NCBI GenBank assembly: GCA_021203205.1
Contig: JAJQBQ010000034.1
Coordinates: 1-57,234, forward strand
DNA length: 57,234 bases
Source: Lachnospiraceae bacterium
GTDB taxonomy: Bacteria; Bacillota; Clostridia; Lachnospirales; Lachnospiraceae
Direction of reading: 5' to 3'
A model generated the notes under the pieces. It was given only the letters and a program-made list of their open reading frames with translations. It was not told the origin of the DNA and searched no databases. Positions 43,801 through 51,959 of the stretch are shown in pieces; positions within the stretch are counted from its first letter, which is position 1; every line of letters begins with the position of its first letter. A program made the translations under genes and the position numbers.

Positions 43801-45715
43801 CCGAAAAACGCTCCACCACCTTGCCGCCTTGCACCTTCACGGCGCCGATCTCGATGATTTTATCGGTCACCGCGTTGAAGCCCGTAGTCTCGATGTCGAA
43901 GACGACGCACAGGTCATCCAGGTGCTGTCCTTTATCATTTTTCACTGCTTCCTTTAAGTCATCTACCAGATAGGCTTCCGTGCCGTAAATAATCTTAAAA
44001 TCCAGCGACTTTCCGTTCTTTTTCGCGTCCCCGGCCAGCTTCTGGTACGCATGGAACGCGTCCGTAAAGCCCTGCACCACGCCGTGGTCGGTGATGGCGA
44101 GGGCCTTGTGCCCGAAGGAAATGGCGCGCTTGATGATGTCCCCCGCCTCGGAGACACCGTCCATGTCACTCATCTTCGTGTGACAGTGCAGCTCTACGCG
44201 CTTCTCCGGCTCCGTATCCTGGCGCTTCACCCGGAAATCCGCTGACTTTTTGATGCCTGCCACCGAGCCGATGGAGAGTTCTCCGTCGAACCGGTCAATC
44301 GTCGTCACGCCCTTTAAAACAACAAAAATGCCGCCTTTTAAATCCTCCTTCACCTCGTCAAACTGCTCCGCCGTGAAGAAAATCTTCACGGTGATGGTGT
44401 CGGTGAAGTCCGTAATATCCATCATCAGCAGGATTTTCCCGCTTCTCAATTCTCTCGTCTCAAAACGGCGAATCAGGCCGCGGATAATGACCTCGCCGAT
44501 CTCGCCCTGAATCTGTGCGATTTCCGTGGCTTCGCCGGTGAAATCTCTTCCGTAGAGCACGTCCGGATTGTCCGAGCGGCGCACCGAGCCGCGATTATAG
44601 CCGCCATCGCCGCCATTCTTCTTCCAGCCGCCGGCCTTTCCGCCGTAGCCCCCGTTGTTTCGTCCATAGCCGCCGTCTGTTCCGGCGTTCCCGCCGGCAT
44701 TTTTCCCTTTTCCGTTTCCGGCACTCCCACCGGCATTTTTTCCTTTTCCGCCGTTTGCACCGGCATTTGCCCCCGTGCTTTTACCGTTTCCGCCGACACT
44801 TCTTCCGCTTCCGTCACTTTCCCCGGCACTTCTTCCTTTTCCGCCGTTTGCACCGGCGTTTTTGCCGCTTCCGCCGATCGCTCCGGCAGGCTCCCCGCCG
44901 AAGCCGTTTGCGTTTTCGCCGCCCCTTGTCCGATTTCCGACGTTTCGTCCGCTGTTTTTCCCGTTTTCGTCACCCGTTCCGACGCCGGAACGATGTTCCC
45001 CGGAGCTCCCGGAGCCGTAATCTCCCAGGTCAAACCCACCGTCCACCGGCACGTAGGCCACGCTGTAGGCATCGCCGTATTCGTAATCTGTCGGGTCATA
45101 CACGCCGTCCACCGGCACAAAATCGGAGCGGTCGCCCGCGTAAACATTTCCGCCACGCCCGGTCTCCTCCCCATGGGTATAGGCATACTCTGCCTTCTTT
45201 TTCTTCTTTGACTTCACGTAGGAAAACCGCACGGAAGCCGGCACGCCGCAGCGCTCCACAAATATTTTCTCCAGAATATGCTTAAGCTCTTCCTCCCTGT
45301 CATGGTTCAGCAGGAGGTCCTCCACCGTCAGCGTCATGTCATCCCCGTCAAACTCCGGCTTCGCGTTCATGAGCATGGGCTCCAGGTACGGCTGCTCACC
45401 GCTCTTTAACTCCAGCAGGATGCTCTCGCGGTAACACGAATAAAGGCTCTCGCAGTTATACTGGCTCGAGAGCCGGAATCTCTCTTCAATCTTGATCCGG
45501 CAGTCCGCCCCGGCAAAATACTGTTCGCGGATCGCCTGTTCCACGCCGTAGATAATCGCCTTATCAATCAGCCTGGTACTCTCGATCTGAATGCGCAGCG
45601 TCCGCTTCGCGTGGATGCGCGACAGCCTCGTCACCGTCACAAAAGAAAACAGCGCACGCCATTCTTCCTGCATCTTCAGTTTTGGAAACACATCAAAAAA
45701 ACTTTTCGGTTCCAC
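40823..45715 (-). CDS. polC: DNA polymerase III PolC-type, with a ~200-residue Gly/Asn-rich insertion
   Basis: 1630 residues against about 1440 usual. It has an N-terminal domain (1-180), OB fold ([43 protein letters not shown]), PHP domain ([21 protein letters not shown]) split by a DEDDh exonuclease ([25 protein letters not shown]...[13 protein letters not shown]), and polymerase core ([45 protein letters not shown]). Four Cys ([22 protein letters not shown]) form the PolC zinc site. Residues ~184-382 are a low-complexity Gly/Asn/Lys insertion between the N-domain and the OB fold. It is the replicative polymerase of low-GC Gram-positives. Confidence 0.96.
   Translation of the reverse strand: [1630 protein letters not shown]
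44570..45166 (-). repeat. Low-complexity Gly/Asn/Lys-rich coding segment in polC
   Basis: Codes for residues about 184-382, built from loose repeats of units such as [12 protein letters not shown] and GGNAG. It starts with two longer imperfect copies around [17 protein letters not shown] and [16 protein letters not shown]. It stays in frame and is likely a disordered tether. Confidence 0.8.
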
Positions 45716-45919
45716 AGTCTGACCTCGTTCCGATTTTCAAATTCCCATCATTTGACACCAGGGTCAAAAGCTCATGAGTAAACGCTTCGCGTTGACTCGG
45801 CGCGAAACAATCCTGGGTGTCATGACTTTTAATCCCGATATCATAATTTTTCTTCGCCCATTATCTCTCCGGACTCTCTTCTCACAGGATCTTCGTCCAC
45901 CCCTCACCGGGCTCTCTTC
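45716..45919. repeat. Spacer between ispG and polC with a repeat shared with the ispG upstream region
   Basis: TGACACCAGGGTCAAAAGC (45753-45771) recurs in inverted orientation at 47169-47187 with one mismatch. AGTAAACGCTTCGCG (45777-45791) recurs in direct orientation at 47145-47159. The spacer also holds an imperfect partner CCTGGGTGTCATGAC near 45811-45825, so it can fold. No gene is seen. Confidence 0.6.
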
Positions 45920-47026
45920 TCACAGGCTTTTCTCTCTTCTTAAAATATCCAGTTCTTTTTTCAACTCTCCGAGCAGCTGCTCCTCCGGTACGCGCCTTAA
46001 AACCTCTCCGTGTTTCATCAGAAGCCCCTCACCGCGCCCGCCGGCGATGCCCAGATCCGCCTCTCTGGCCTCCCCCGGCCCGTTCACCACGCAGCCCATC
46101 ACGGCCACTTTGACATCGAGATCATCGTAGGAAGCCGCGAGCTTCTCCACCGCATTTGCAAGCGAAACCAGATCAATCTGCGTGCGCCCGCAGGTAGGAC
46201 AACTTACCACGGTAACTCCGCCGGTGCGCAGTCCCAATGTCTTTAAAATAAGCTTCGCGGATGAGATCTCATAAACCGGGTCGCCGGTCAGCGAAACACG
46301 GATCGTATCGCCGATGCCTTCCTGTAAAATCAGCCCGATGCCCACGGCGGACTTAATATTCCCGGAATAAACCGTCCCCGCCTCGGTGATCCCCACATGC
46401 AGCGGGTAGCAGGTGCCCAGGCTTTGCAGCCGCTCCGCCATCAGCTCGTGGGCTTCCACACACATGAGCACATCGGAAGACTTGATGCTGACAACAATAT
46501 CGTAAAAATCTTCTTTTTCCAGCATGTGAACCTTGTCCAGAGCGCTCTCCACAATGCCCTCGGCCGTCACCCGGCCGTACTTTGCGAGAATCGGCTTCTC
46601 CAGAGAACCGCTGTTCACCCCGACACGGATCGGCACATGATAGTGCTTCGCCGCCTCCACGACCGCCCGCACCTTCTCTTCCCCGCCGATATTGCCCGGA
46701 TTAATGCGGATCTTATCCGCACCGCGCTCCATCGCCGCGACAGCGAGCCGGTAATCAAAATGAATATCCGCCACCAGCGGAATATGAATTCTCTCCTTAA
46801 TCTGCGGGAGCGCCTCCGCGGCCTCCATGGTGGGCACGGTGCAGCGGATAATCTCACAGCCCGCCTCCTCCAGCCGCAGAATCTGGGCCACCGTGGCCTC
46901 CACATCCTCCGTCCTCGTATTCGTCATCGACTGAATCAAAATCGGATGCCCCCCGCCGATCGTGCGGTCTCCGATCTTCACCTTCTTTGTATGTTCACGA
47001 TAGATAAATTTCTCTGCAGAATTCAT
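45920..47026 (-). CDS. ispG: 4-hydroxy-3-methylbut-2-en-1-yl diphosphate synthase
   Basis: 368 residues from ATG 47026 ([19 protein letters not shown]), with GGAGG ahead; the frame from 47047 is rejected. [53 protein letters not shown] and [10 protein letters not shown] belong to the TIM-barrel part. [16 protein letters not shown] and [23 protein letters not shown] carry the three Cys of the 4Fe-4S cluster. It catalyses the penultimate step of the non-mevalonate isoprenoid pathway. It lies upstream of polC as in many Firmicutes, but the usual dxr and rseP do not follow on the right. Confidence 0.97.
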   Translation of the reverse strand: MNSAEKFIYREHTKKVKIGDRTIGGGHPILIQSMTNTRTEDVEATVAQILRLEEAGCEIIRCTVPTMEAAEALPQIKERIHIPLVADIHFDYRLAVAAMERGADKIRINPGNIGGEEKVRAVVEAAKHYHVPIRVGVNSGSLEKPILAKYGRVTAEGIVESALDKVHMLEKEDFYDIVVSIKSSDVLMCVEAHELMAERLQSLGTCYPLHVGITEAGTVYSGNIKSAVGIGLILQEGIGDTIRVSLTGDPVYEISSAKLILKTLGLRTGGVTVVSCPTCGRTQIDLVSLANAVEKLAASYDDLDVKVAVMGCVVNGPGEAREADLGIAGGRGEGLLMKHGEVLRRVPEEQLLGELKKELDILRREKSL

Positions 47027-47365
47027 AAAAAGCGCCCCTCCCCGCATCGGCTCCGGCTTTTAACTCTGATATCATCCTGTGACACTGATCATGACACTGC
47101 GGATCCCAAACACATGAATTCGGATGCAGGCATCCGATCCCTGAAGTAAACGCTTCGCGCCGGCTCCGGCTTTTGACCCCGGTGTCATCTTTTTGTTATT
47201 GAACTTATCTTGTTGTTTACCAGACAATTTTTTCAATTTCTTTGTTTAGCTTGCGTCATTCTACCTTTTCAAACAGGCTTTGTCAACCCGAAAGCGCAAA
47301 AAAAGCGGCCTTTCTTTTTTCAGACCGCACAGGAAAAATCTCAGCTCTTCCTTCAACAAGACACA
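47027..47365. other. ispG upstream region with shared repeat elements
   Basis: No gene is supported. It carries the second copy of the repeat described for 45716-45919 (47145-47159 and 47169-47187), a small hairpin CGGATGC-AG-GCATCCG near 47121-47136, and two TCATGACACTG-like motifs near 47080-47100. The ispG promoter must lie here but is not clear. Confidence 0.4.
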
Positions 47366-47403
47366 GGATACCCGCGGGAAGATATATTTTCCCGCGGGTA
47401 TCC
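47366..47403. repeat. 15-bp perfect inverted repeat downstream of the histidine kinase gene
   Basis: GGATACCCGCGGGAA (47366-47380) pairs perfectly with 47389-47403 across an 8-base AT loop. Neither strand has a T-run, so it is not a standard intrinsic terminator, though it could end or stabilise the kinase transcript. Confidence 0.65.
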
Positions 47404-47504
47404 GTCAGCGAAATCGAAGCAAAAAAATGTTTCACTGCAAGCAGTTTCCCTTCGTGCTCCGTGGCAAATGGCGTCAGCGAAATCGAAACCAAAAAACCGT
47501 TTCA
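47404..47504. repeat. Direct repeat of about 31 bases overlapping the kinase 3' end
   Basis: GTCAGCGAAATCGAA followed by an A-rich part and GTTTCA occurs at 47404-47434 and 47473-47504 (about 80% identical). The second copy overlaps the last codon of the kinase gene. The core GTCAGCGAAATCG also occurs near 48803 inside the kinase coding sequence. Confidence 0.6.
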
Positions 47505-48845
47505 TCCCTCCACCGCAAACCTCAATGTAATCTCCGTCCCCTCCCCCGCTTCGCTCTCCAGCTCAATCTTCGCGTGGTGGATCGATGCAATATGCTTCAC
47601 AATGGCCAGTCCCAGTCCCGTGCCGCCGCTGGCCTTCGACCGGCTCTTATCCACACGGTAAAACCGCTCAAACACATGCTCCTGCGCACTCTTCGGAATT
47701 CCGATTCCGTTATCCCGCACCGACAAATACACATTTTCCTCGATCGACTTCACGTTTACCCACACTTTCCCGCCGGAGCGGTTATAGCGGATGCCATTGT
47801 CGCAAAGATTCTGCACAACCTCCTCCAGCATGCCCCGGTTTCCCGTGACAAAAGCCTGCTCCCCCTGGTAAACCAGCGACACCTGGTGCTTCTTCGCGGA
47901 AATCTGGAGATTGCTCACTACGCCGGAGGCGATCTCATCCAGATCCAGCCGCTCCATCGCCACCTGTTCCTTATCCTCCCCGGCCTGATCCAGGCGGGAA
48001 AGTTGTAAAATATCATTGATCAGCGAGAGAAGCCTGTCCGCATTGCGGTGAATCTCCGACGCAAACCGTACGGTATCCTCCTCATTCGCCATACCGTGTT
48101 CAATGAGCTCCGCATAGCCGGAGATCGCCGTCAGCGGCGTCTTCAGCTCGTGGGACACATTCGCCGTAAAATCGCGCCGCATCTTCGAGCTCTTAATCAG
48201 ATCGGCGTGCTGTTCACGAATCTTCTCCAGGAACGGCATCATCTCCGTGTACGGGGTGTCCAGAATATTCGCGTCATCCAGGTGGTCAGCCACCTCATTG
48301 ATCGGCGCCACCAGCTTCTTCGTCATGATGCGCGCAAAAACCAGACACAGCAAAATCAGCAGCACAATGCTCCCCAGCACCGCGGGCAGCAGCTGCATGC
48401 CCACCGTGACAATACTGTCCGATTCCTTCGCCAGGCGCAGCACCGTGCCGTCATCCAGCAGCTTCGCGTAATAGTAGGTCGTCTCCTCCAGCGTGTAGGA
48501 ACGCCGGATGGAAGTGCCGGTGCCGGACACCTGGGCCTCCGCCACCTCCGGCCGCTCCCCGTGGTTCTCCATGGCGGAAGCATCCGCCACACTGTCCCAG
48601 AGCACCGTTCCGTCCGCGGCAATCAGCGTCAGCCGCGTCTTCGCCTCATCGTCCAGCGCATCCAGCCCTTCGGGCGCGGTCTGGGCCGTAATCCCCGTTG
48701 CGGCCAGCAAATCCGCCTCCCACTTCAGCTGCTCCATGATCTGGTTCTGAAAAAAATTATAAAAAATGATGACAACAAACAAAAACGTGATGAACACCGC
48801 CGTCAGCGAAATCGTCACCAGCTGCGCATTGATCTTTCTTTTCAT
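47502..48845 (-). CDS. Sensor histidine kinase, PhoR-like
   Basis: 447 residues. TM1 is at about 8-31 (VTISLTAVFITFLFVVIIFYNFF), followed by an extracellular domain of about 120 residues, TM2 near 152-172, a HAMP linker, a HisKA domain with FTANVSHELKTPLTAISGYAELIE (phospho-His) and an ATPase domain with NLCDNGIRYN, VRDNGIGIP and GGTGLGLAIVKHIA. It phosphorylates the response regulator encoded just upstream in the same operon. Pho-box-like repeats ahead of that gene support a phosphate-sensing PhoR role, but the extracellular ligand domain cannot be assigned. Confidence 0.9.
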   Translation of the reverse strand: MKRKINAQLVTISLTAVFITFLFVVIIFYNFFQNQIMEQLKWEADLLAATGITAQTAPEGLDALDDEAKTRLTLIAADGTVLWDSVADASAMENHGERPEVAEAQVSGTGTSIRRSYTLEETTYYYAKLLDDGTVLRLAKESDSIVTVGMQLLPAVLGSIVLLILLCLVFARIMTKKLVAPINEVADHLDDANILDTPYTEMMPFLEKIREQHADLIKSSKMRRDFTANVSHELKTPLTAISGYAELIEHGMANEEDTVRFASEIHRNADRLLSLINDILQLSRLDQAGEDKEQVAMERLDLDEIASGVVSNLQISAKKHQVSLVYQGEQAFVTGNRGMLEEVVQNLCDNGIRYNRSGGKVWVNVKSIEENVYLSVRDNGIGIPKSAQEHVFERFYRVDKSRSKASGGTGLGLAIVKHIASIHHAKIELESEAGEGTEITLRFAVEG

Positions 48846-49047
48846 GGAAACCTCATTTCTGTTCGGATATCGGCGCAGATCGCTTCATGCTTTATTTTCG
48901 GACAGTCTCCCCTGCGCCAGGATGCATCCGGCGCAAGCCGAAATCTTCCTTTACGCATCCCCTGCGCAGAAAAAGCCGCAAACAGACAGGTTTTACGAAC
49001 ATTTCCACATCCGCCTGCCTGTCCATTCACAGCTCATTTCCAAACAC

Positions 49048-49728
49048 CTACTCTTCCGCCTCCAGAATATACCCCACATTCCTTACGGTCTTAATCAGCT
49101 TTCCGCTCTCCTTCAGCTTCTGACGGAGCGACTTGATATGTACGTCCACAGTCCTGGTCTCGCCCTCATACCCGGTCGCCCAGACCCGCTCCATGATCAT
49201 ATCGCGGCTCACCACCACGCCCTGATTGATAATCAGGTATTTCAGCAGCTCATATTCCTTAAACGTCAGCTCCACCGGCTTGTCGTTCACATAAACCATG
49301 TGCTTCTCGCCGTCCATAAAAATATCGCCCACCGCGAAAAACTTCTTCTCCGGCAGCTTCTCGCTGCGCCGCAGCAGCGCCTTCACGCGCGAGATCAGCT
49401 CCATGATGCCGAAGGGCTTCGTGATATAATCGTCCGCTCCCGTGTCCAGCCCCTTCACCTTATCGATCTCGGTGGACTTCGCGGTCACGAGAATAATCGG
49501 AACATTCTTCGTGTCCCCGCGCATGCGGAGCTTCTTCAAAATTGTCAGGCCGTCCTCATCCGGAAGCATCAAATCCAAAAGTACCAGATCCGGCGTCCGC
49601 TCCGAAAGCCCGCGGTAAAACTCCTTCGCGCTGTAAAAACCGGTCACCTGATAACCGCTGTTCTTTAAGGCATAAGACTCAATCTCGAAAATATTGCTGT
49701 CGTCCTCGACGATATAAATATGTTGCAT
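49048..49728 (-). CDS. Response regulator, OmpR/PhoB family (PhoP-like)
   Basis: 226 residues from ATG 49728 (MQHIYIVEDDSNIFEIESYALK). The receiver domain has the acidic pair E8-D9, the phospho-Asp in LVLLDLMLPDEDG, the Thr/Ser switch in PIILVTAKS and K in ITKPFGIMEL. The C-terminal winged helix (ELTFKEYELLKYLIINQGVVVSRDMIMERVWATGYEGETRTVDVHIKSLRQKL) is PhoB-like. It binds direct repeats upstream of target genes. TTTACA repeats about 180-215 bases ahead of its own start suggest autoregulation. Confidence 0.92.
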   Translation of the reverse strand: MQHIYIVEDDSNIFEIESYALKNSGYQVTGFYSAKEFYRGLSERTPDLVLLDLMLPDEDGLTILKKLRMRGDTKNVPIILVTAKSTEIDKVKGLDTGADDYITKPFGIMELISRVKALLRRSEKLPEKKFFAVGDIFMDGEKHMVYVNDKPVELTFKEYELLKYLIINQGVVVSRDMIMERVWATGYEGETRTVDVHIKSLRQKLKESGKLIKTVRNVGYILEAEE

Positions 49729-49905
49729 AGATAATTCCTCTCTTTCGAATTTCAATAAGCTCCGAATTCAACAACTTTTTCGCGGCAAACTCCCATGTCC
49801 GTTTCATAAATAAAACCTAAAGCTGCAGCCAATTACTTTACTCAAAGAAACTCGTAATGTTATCGTTCCGGACCTTCTGTCACGAGAGGTATCGTATCAC
49901 GTTAT

Positions 49906-49944
49906 TGTAAATTTCGAATAGTGTCTTTGTAAAAATTGTGTAAA
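49906..49944 (-). promoter_or_regulatory. Pho-box-like direct repeats upstream of the two-component operon
   Basis: On the minus strand TTTACA occurs at 49939-49944, 49928-49933 and 49906-49911, spaced exactly 11 and 22 bases (one and two helical turns). TT(A/T/C)ACA repeats at 11-base spacing are the B. subtilis PhoP binding pattern. A PhoB-type regulator is encoded just downstream. Confidence 0.65.
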
Positions 49945-50050
49945 GTTTTACGTGTTTTTTACCTTTTTTACTCTAATTTCCGGATCCGCAACCTTCAACA
50001 ATCAAAACCTGCATTTTATAAACTCACATCCTCCGATCGTCGAAGCACAA

Positions 50051-50125
50051 GACGCCCGGGGCAAGTGGAAGATTTTCAGAGACAATGCGGAGTCCCGGAA
50101 ACTTCCACCTGCTCCCCCAGGCGTC
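50051..50125 (-). other. Long imperfect hairpin after dapL
   Basis: 50051-50071 pairs with 50102-50125 (GACGCC and GTGGAAG blocks perfect, GGGG/CCCC block with small bulges), enclosing about 30 bases. It lies 34 bases beyond the dapL stop and may be its terminator or a structured RNA. No T-run follows. Confidence 0.5.
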
Positions 50126-50158
50126 CGTCCGCGCAGAGACAAATGAAATCTCGCGTCT

Positions 50159-51373
50159 TTACAGCTTCTTAATCCGCTCAATGGCTTCCAGCGTATTTTC
50201 ATACGTCCCGAACGCCGTCAGTCGGAAATATCCTTCCCCGGACGGTCCAAACCCGGATCCCGGCGTACCCACCACATTCACCGTCTCCAGCAGATAATCA
50301 AAGAACTGCCAGGAAGTCATCCCCTCCGGCGTCTTCAGCCAGATATACGGCGCGTTCACGCCGCCCGATACGGAATAGCCCGCTGCGGCCAGGCCCTCGC
50401 GGATCACCTTCGCATTATTCATGTAGAAAGCCACCATCTCCTTCGTCTGGCGCTGTCCCTCTTCCGAATAGACTGCCTCGCCGGCGCGCTGCACGATATA
50501 CGGCGCACCGTTAAACTTCGTGCCGTGCCGTCTCGCCCAGAGACTGTTCAGCTGCACATCGCCCGCCCGCAGCGCCTTCGGAATCACCGTGAACCCTAAG
50601 CGCACGCCGGTAAAGCCCGCGTTCTTCGAAAAACTGCGCATCTCAATGGCGCAGGTCTTCGCACCATCGCACTCGTAAATGCTGTGGGGAATATTCTCCT
50701 CGGAAATGTACGCCTCATAAGCCGCGTCATAAATAATCACCGCGCCGATGCGGTTCGCGTAATCCACCCACTTCTGCAGCTCCGGCTTCGTGACGGTGCT
50801 GCCGGTGGGATTGTTCGGGAAGCAGAGGTAAATGATATCCGGCTCCTCGTCCGGCAGCTGCGGCGCAAACCCGTTTTCCTCGGTGCAGGGCATGTAAATC
50901 ACATTGCTCCAGCGCTCCTCTGCCGCAATATAATCGCCCGTCCGTCCGGCCATGGCGTTCGTATCCACATAGACCGGATACACCGGGTCGCACACCGCGA
51001 TGCGGTTATCCGTCGCAAAAATGTCGCCGATATTGCCGGAATCGCTCTTCGCACCGTCGGAAATAAAAATCTCGTCGATGGCGATCTCCACGCCCCGTGC
51101 CCGGTAATCATGCTCCGCGATCGCGGAACGCAAAAACTCGTAGCCCAAATCCGGCGCATAGCCCCGGAAGGTCTCCTTCTTTCCCATCTCATCCACCGCG
51201 CCGTGCAGGGCATCGATCACCGCAGGTGCCAGTGGCAGCGTCACGTCGCCGATCCCAAGCCGGATGATCTTCTTATCCGGATTCGCCGCAGTGTAGGCAT
51301 TCACCTTCTTCGCGATAGTTGAGAAGAGATAACTTCCGGGTAATTTAAGATAATTTTCGTTGATTTTAAACAT
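50159..51373 (-). CDS. dapL: LL-diaminopimelate aminotransferase
   Basis: 404 residues from ATG 51373 ([48 protein letters not shown]), preceded by AAGGAG; the frame open to 51838 reads through the upstream gene in the wrong frame. [47 protein letters not shown] and [16 protein letters not shown] (PLP Lys) are the DapL class-I motifs. It makes LL-diaminopimelate from tetrahydrodipicolinate in one step, bypassing the succinyl/acetyl route to lysine and peptidoglycan. Confidence 0.96.
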   Translation of the reverse strand: MFKINENYLKLPGSYLFSTIAKKVNAYTAANPDKKIIRLGIGDVTLPLAPAVIDALHGAVDEMGKKETFRGYAPDLGYEFLRSAIAEHDYRARGVEIAIDEIFISDGAKSDSGNIGDIFATDNRIAVCDPVYPVYVDTNAMAGRTGDYIAAEERWSNVIYMPCTEENGFAPQLPDEEPDIIYLCFPNNPTGSTVTKPELQKWVDYANRIGAVIIYDAAYEAYISEENIPHSIYECDGAKTCAIEMRSFSKNAGFTGVRLGFTVIPKALRAGDVQLNSLWARRHGTKFNGAPYIVQRAGEAVYSEEGQRQTKEMVAFYMNNAKVIREGLAAAGYSVSGGVNAPYIWLKTPEGMTSWQFFDYLLETVNVVGTPGSGFGPSGEGYFRLTAFGTYENTLEAIERIKKL

Positions 51374-51384
51374 ATATAACTCCT

Positions 51385-51930
51385 TTACTGCATCATTTTC
51401 AACACCATACCCGCGCTCTCCGGCAGGTTCGTCCCCGTGTCCATGCTGACCCGCTGCAGGTATCGGTGGGCCTGCGGTTCCGTCCAGTGATTTCGGTTCA
51501 TCAGAAGCGTCTTGGCCCTCTGCACCAGCTCCTCCTCCTCGGGGGACCTCGGTCTGCGGACGGACCTCCTGCGCCTGCGCTCCTCGTCCATCCGCGCATT
51601 CAGGGCACCCACCTCGCGGATCAGATCCTGTACCTTCAGCGGCATTTTCAGATAAGTCAGCTTTCCGGACTGCTCCCGCTCCCGCGGTTCCCCCTGTGCG
51701 ATCAGCACGATACGGGCATATTCCGGCATGTTGTCCAGAAGCTCCGGCACCATCATATCGGTCAGTTTTCTGCCGCACACGATGATGCTGCTCTCCATCT
51801 GATCCAGATGCGCCAGCACCTGTGCGCCTGCCGTACATACGGCAGCCACCGAAAAACCGTTCCTCACCAGGACGTTCTGTATGGATTTTGCTTCCTCCGG
51901 CTTAAAAAAAGCCACGATCACATTTGCCAA
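51385..51930 (-). CDS. ANTAR-domain RNA-binding regulator with pseudo-receiver
   Basis: 181 residues from TTG 51930 with GGGAGGTG just ahead; the longer frame to 51993 would overlap glnA and has no ribosome site. The N-terminal half has a receiver-like fold ([29 protein letters not shown]) but [10 protein letters not shown] has Gly where the phospho-Asp should be. The C-terminal ANTAR domain is clear: [55 protein letters not shown] proteins bind paired hairpins and prevent transcription termination. Position directly after glnA suggests nitrogen control. Confidence 0.88.
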   Translation of the reverse strand: MANVIVAFFKPEEAKSIQNVLVRNGFSVAAVCTAGAQVLAHLDQMESSIIVCGRKLTDMMVPELLDNMPEYARIVLIAQGEPREREQSGKLTYLKMPLKVQDLIREVGALNARMDEERRRRRSVRRPRSPEEEELVQRAKTLLMNRNHWTEPQAHRYLQRVSMDTGTNLPESAGMVLKMMQ

Positions 51931-51959
51931 ATGCACACCTCCCGTCCCGCTTCGCCTTC

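Noticed and set aside
45779-47160. Insertion sequence flanking ispG
   Set aside because: No transposase gene or paired terminal repeats are present; only short folding repeats are shared.
51374-51838. N-terminal extension of dapL to 559 residues
   Set aside because: The extra 155 residues are the ANTAR gene read in the wrong frame (Gly/Arg/Ala-rich, no fold). The family start and AAGGAG fit ATG 51373.
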